NCBI GenBank assembly: GCA_963849095.1
Contig: CAWKGA010000009.1
Location: forward strand, 821,975-885,974
Length of the DNA: 64,000 nucleotides
From: JASHUC01 sp963849095
GTDB taxonomy: Bacteria > Pseudomonadota > Gammaproteobacteria > Steroidobacterales > Steroidobacteraceae
Reading direction: 5' to 3'
Shown here one piece after another: positions 61,331 to 64,000 of the stretch. How positions within the stretch are numbered: position 1 is the first letter of the stretch; each line of letters opens with the position of its first letter. The notes below the pieces were generated by a model that was given only the letters and a program-made list of their open reading frames with translations, did no database searches and was not told the DNA's origin. Made by a program: the position numbers and the translations under genes.

Positions 61331-62929
61331 ATGATCTCGCGCGAGCTCGAGGCGCAGATCCTGCGCCTGTACCACGCCGAGCACTGGCCGGTGGGCACCC
61401 TCGCGCATCAGCTCGGCGTGCACCGCGACACCGTGCGCCGTGTGCTCGGCCAGGCCGGCGTCCCGGCAGGGGTGAAGTACACCCGCCCCTCGATGGTCGA
61501 GCCCTACCTCGCCTTCATCCAGGAGACGCTCGCCCAGTACCCGACGCTGCGCGCCTCGCGCCTGTACCAGATGGTGCGCGAGCGCGGCTACCCCGGCGCT
61601 CCCGATCACTTCCGCGCCATCGTCGCCCGCCACCGGCCGCGTCCTCAGGCCGAGGCGTATCTGCGGTTGCGCACCTTGCCGGGGGAGGAAGGACAAACCG
61701 ACTGGGCGCACTTCGGAAAGCTCGCCGTCGGGCGTGCGCTGCGGCCTCTGATGGCCTTCGTGATGGTGCTGTCGTACTCGCGCTACCTCTTCCTGCGCTT
61801 CTATCTGGGAGCGGCGATGAGCGCGTTCCTCGATGGGCACGTGCGTGCCTTTACCTTCTATCAGGGTGTTCCGCGTACCTTGCTCTACGACAATTTACGC
61901 TCCGCCGTGCTCGAGCGGATACCGCTGGCGCGAGCCCCGGATGCGATCCGCTTCCATCCGCGGCTGCTCGAGCTCTCCGCCTGGTATCGGTTTGCGCCGC
62001 GCCCGGTGGCGGTGGCCCGCGGGAACGAGAAGGGTCGCGTCGAGCGGGCGATCCGCTTCGTTCGCGAGCGGTTCTTCCCCGCGCGGCGCTTCACCGATCT
62101 GGCCGACCTGAACGCCCAGGCGCTCGCCTGGTGCAGCGGGGAGGCCGCCGAGCGGCCCTGCCCCGAGGACCGCAGCCGCACGGTGCGCGAGTGCTTCGAG
62201 GCCGAGCGGCCTCGTCTGCTCGCCCTTCCCGATGAGCCCTTCCCGGCCGAGGAGCGGCTGATCGGGCGCACCCACAAGACCCCCTACGTGCGCTTCGATC
62301 TGAACGACTACTCCGTCCCGCATACCCACGTGCGCCGCACCCTCGAGGTGCTCGCCACGGTGGATAGCGTGCGCATCCTCGATGGCGGCATCGTCATCGC
62401 CACCCATCCGAGAAGCTTCGAGCGTGGCGCGCAGATCGAGCAGCCCTCCCATATCGAGGCGCTGGAAGCCGAGAAGCGTGCCGGGCGCGCGCATCGGGCG
62501 ATCGATCGGCTGCACTACGCCGCCCCGAGCGCCCCAGAGCTCTTCCGCCGCGCCGCCTCCCGCGGCGTACATCTGGGCTCCCTCACCCGAGGGCTCCTCT
62601 CACTGCTCGATGCGCACGGGGCCGCCGCGCTCGAGGCCGCCCTCGCCGCCGCGCTCGGGCAAGACGCCACCCATCTTGCGGCCGTTCGTCACTTCGTCGA
62701 TCTACACCGCGCCGAGCGCGGCCAGAGCCCACCGATCCCGGTGACCTTGCCCGAGGATCCTCGAGTGCGCGCGCTCGCCGTGCGCCCCCACAACCTCGCC
62801 GATTACGCATCCCTCGCCCGGGAGACCCCCGATGAACGCTCAGATGCTGCCTCAGACCCCACCCCCGCCCAGTCCACCGACGAAGACGACCCTGGCCGCG
62901 GCGGCCACGGCAACGAGCCTGCCGCTTGA
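61331..62929 (+). CDS. IstA-like DDE transposase of the second IS21-like element
   Basis: 532 residues from the ATG at 61331. The N-terminal helix-turn-helix is LAHQLGVHRDTVRRVLGQAG. Catalytic Asp residues are in GQTDWAHFGKL and LLYDNLRSAVLE, and Glu is in GNEKGRVERAIRFVRERF. It differs clearly from the first IstA (different core wording and length), so this is a separate IS21 lineage. The last 98 nt overlap the IstB-like gene in another frame, which is longer than usual. Confidence 0.88.
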   Translation: MISRELEAQILRLYHAEHWPVGTLAHQLGVHRDTVRRVLGQAGVPAGVKYTRPSMVEPYLAFIQETLAQYPTLRASRLYQMVRERGYPGAPDHFRAIVARHRPRPQAEAYLRLRTLPGEEGQTDWAHFGKLAVGRALRPLMAFVMVLSYSRYLFLRFYLGAAMSAFLDGHVRAFTFYQGVPRTLLYDNLRSAVLERIPLARAPDAIRFHPRLLELSAWYRFAPRPVAVARGNEKGRVERAIRFVRERFFPARRFTDLADLNAQALAWCSGEAAERPCPEDRSRTVRECFEAERPRLLALPDEPFPAEERLIGRTHKTPYVRFDLNDYSVPHTHVRRTLEVLATVDSVRILDGGIVIATHPRSFERGAQIEQPSHIEALEAEKRAGRAHRAIDRLHYAAPSAPELFRRAASRGVHLGSLTRGLLSLLDAHGAAALEAALAAALGQDATHLAAVRHFVDLHRAERGQSPPIPVTLPEDPRVRALAVRPHNLADYASLARETPDERSDAASDPTPAQSTDEDDPGRGGHGNEPAA

Positions 62930-63686
62930 TGCACTGAGACAGCGCCTGCGACGGCTGAATCTCTATGGGCTGCTCGCCCATGCTGAGGAACTCGCGAGCG
63001 AACCCTGGCTCGCGCGCCTCCTCGAGATCGAGGAGAGCGAGCGGTTGCGCCGCAGCCTCAAGCGCCGCCTGGATAACGCGCGCCTCGGCACCTTCAAGCC
63101 CATGGCCGACTTCGACTACGCGTGGCCGAAAGAGCTCGATCGCTCGCTCCTCGATGAGCTCTTCACCTTCGGCTTCCTCGAGCAGGCCGCCAACGTCGTG
63201 CTCGTCGGTCCAAACGGCCTCGGCAAGACGATGATCGCCAAGAACCTGCTGCATCAGGCGGTGCTGCGCGGATATACCGCCCGCTTCACCGCGGCCTCCG
63301 ACATGCTGCATGATCTGGCTGCCCAGGACAGCTCCACGCAGCTCTCCCGAAGGCTGCGCCGCTACACCACTGCGAGCCTGCTCTGCTGCGACGAAGTCGG
63401 ATATCTCGCCTACGACGCCCGCTACGCGGACCTGCTGTTCGAGGTCATCACGCGCCGTTACCAGCTGCGCCGCCCCCTGGTCTTGACGACCAACAAGGCC
63501 TTCACCGAATGGAACCAGGTCTTCCCGAATGCCACCAGCGTGGTCGCCCTCGTCGACCGGCTGATCCATCGCTCCGAGATCCTCGCGATCGGCGGGGAAA
63601 GCTATCGGTTGAAGGAAGCGAAGGAACGCGCCGCTCAGCGCGCCGCACAACGCTCGCCCACCAAGAACTCCCGCCCCAGCAGCTGA
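62832..63686 (+). CDS. IstB-like ATPase of the second IS21-like element
   Basis: 284 residues. After a Thr/Ala/Pro-rich lead, LRRLNLYGLLAHAEELASEP begins the IstB N-domain. Walker A is GPNGLGKTMIAKNLLHQA and Walker B is LLCCDEVGYLAYD, followed by LTTNKAFTEWNQVFP. It is the helper ATPase of the adjacent transposase. The start overlaps the transposase end by 98 nt. Confidence 0.9.
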   Translation: MNAQMLPQTPPPPSPPTKTTLAAAATATSLPLDALRQRLRRLNLYGLLAHAEELASEPWLARLLEIEESERLRRSLKRRLDNARLGTFKPMADFDYAWPKELDRSLLDELFTFGFLEQAANVVLVGPNGLGKTMIAKNLLHQAVLRGYTARFTAASDMLHDLAAQDSSTQLSRRLRRYTTASLLCCDEVGYLAYDARYADLLFEVITRRYQLRRPLVLTTNKAFTEWNQVFPNATSVVALVDRLIHRSEILAIGGESYRLKEAKERAAQRAAQRSPTKNSRPSS

Positions 63687-63691
63687 AGCCC

Positions 63692-63898
63692 ATGCAGCCC
63701 AACGACCTGCCGATCGTGTGCCTGCCGCTCGAGCTCTCCGATGATGCCGCCGCCGCGCTCATCGACTTCCTCTACGATCTCACTGAGGCGCTCGAGCGGC
63801 ATTACGCCGGGCAGCTCCTGCGCCGCGCCCACGACCTCGGCCCATCCTCATCACCGCCGCCTCCAGCGGACGATCCGACCGACAATCCGCCGTTCTGA
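63692..63898 (+). CDS. small accessory protein of the second IS21-like element
   Basis: 68 residues from the ATG 6 nt after the IstB-like stop. It has LPIVCLPLELSDDAAAALID and FLYDLTEALERHYAGQLLRR, an amphipathic helical protein, with an acidic Pro-rich tail. Similar small genes follow istB in some IS21 elements. The function is unknown. Confidence 0.6.
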   Translation: MQPNDLPIVCLPLELSDDAAAALIDFLYDLTEALERHYAGQLLRRAHDLGPSSSPPPPADDPTDNPPF

Positions 63899-64000
63899 AC
63901 CTCACCCCGCGGCACCCGCCACAGCGCCCTCGCCGCTGACGCCGCGCAACCCAATCCGCGCCTCATCCCCAAAATCCCGCGGTTCTATGCCACCGCCAAC
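63899..64000. other. window edge after the second IS21-like element
   Basis: 102 nt of C-rich sequence with no gene. The right terminal repeat of the second IS21-like element should be here or just beyond the window. I do not see it clearly. Confidence 0.35.

Noticed and set aside
40029..64000. CRISPR array within the defence island
   Set aside because: The only regular repeats are the IS21 end units and the integrase-proximal words, and no cas gene is present.

Overview
The window comes from a GC-rich bacterial chromosome. It is most likely a gammaproteobacterium of the Steroidobacterales/Nevskiales/Xanthomonadales kind. That placement is an inference from the mutY-yggX gene pair, the C5 haem pathway with oxygen-dependent HemF, the Tat-exported dehydrogenases, the PQQ enzymes and the codon use. 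No rRNA is present to settle it.

Positions 1-21.8 kb hold ordinary accessory metabolism. There is a cytochrome c-quinoprotein dehydrogenase, an ECF sigma/anti-sigma operon, an SGNH hydrolase, a TMEM175-type channel, a soluble PQQ sugar dehydrogenase, a PadR/HAAS-membrane-protein pair, three NTF2/SnoaL-fold proteins, a Nat-type ABC exporter, an AlkD-like repair protein, a beta-lactamase-fold hydrolase, a CE15-type esterase, two tandem Tat-exported SDR enzymes and a DHA2 efflux pump.

Positions 21.8-31.0 kb form a tightly coupled haem operon, hemA-hemL-[histidine kinase-response regulator]-hemC-hemD-hemB-hemE-hemF. Most neighbouring genes overlap by 4 nt. It runs from glutamyl-tRNA to protoporphyrinogen and has a two-component system inside it. 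A second, NarL-type two-component pair follows at 31.7-33.9 kb. After it come a DUF4097 protein, an aldehyde dehydrogenase, mutY, yggX, a small Cys-rich protein and a carboxylesterase.

Position 40.15 kb is a tRNA-Phe gene, and a P4-type integrase follows directly. From here to the right edge the sequence is a genomic island. Its left 8 kb is decayed: a frameshifted zeta-type kinase, a DUF433 gene with a stop and a frameshift, a NERD protein missing its expected catalytic Glu, and a RadC scrap. The section from 44.5 to 60.1 kb is a defence-type cluster: a DUF429 protein, an AbiU2/HEPN-like protein, an FRG-domain protein, a HEPN-like + DUF4365-TPR operon, an AbiEi/AbiEii operon in which the toxin carries WYL-like and zinc-finger extensions and a third HEPN-like gene follows, an XRE regulator, and an AbiL-like ATPase + RloB pair. 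An intact IS21-family element (55442-58240) lies inside this cluster. A second IS21-like element with two passenger genes occupies 60.8-63.9 kb and its right end may be cut by the window.

The best candidates for undescribed biology are the two-gene HEPN-like/DUF4365-TPR operon (48102-50714), the three-gene AbiEi/AbiEii-WYL-zinc-finger/HEPN-like operon (51077-54584), and the haem operon with an internal two-component system.
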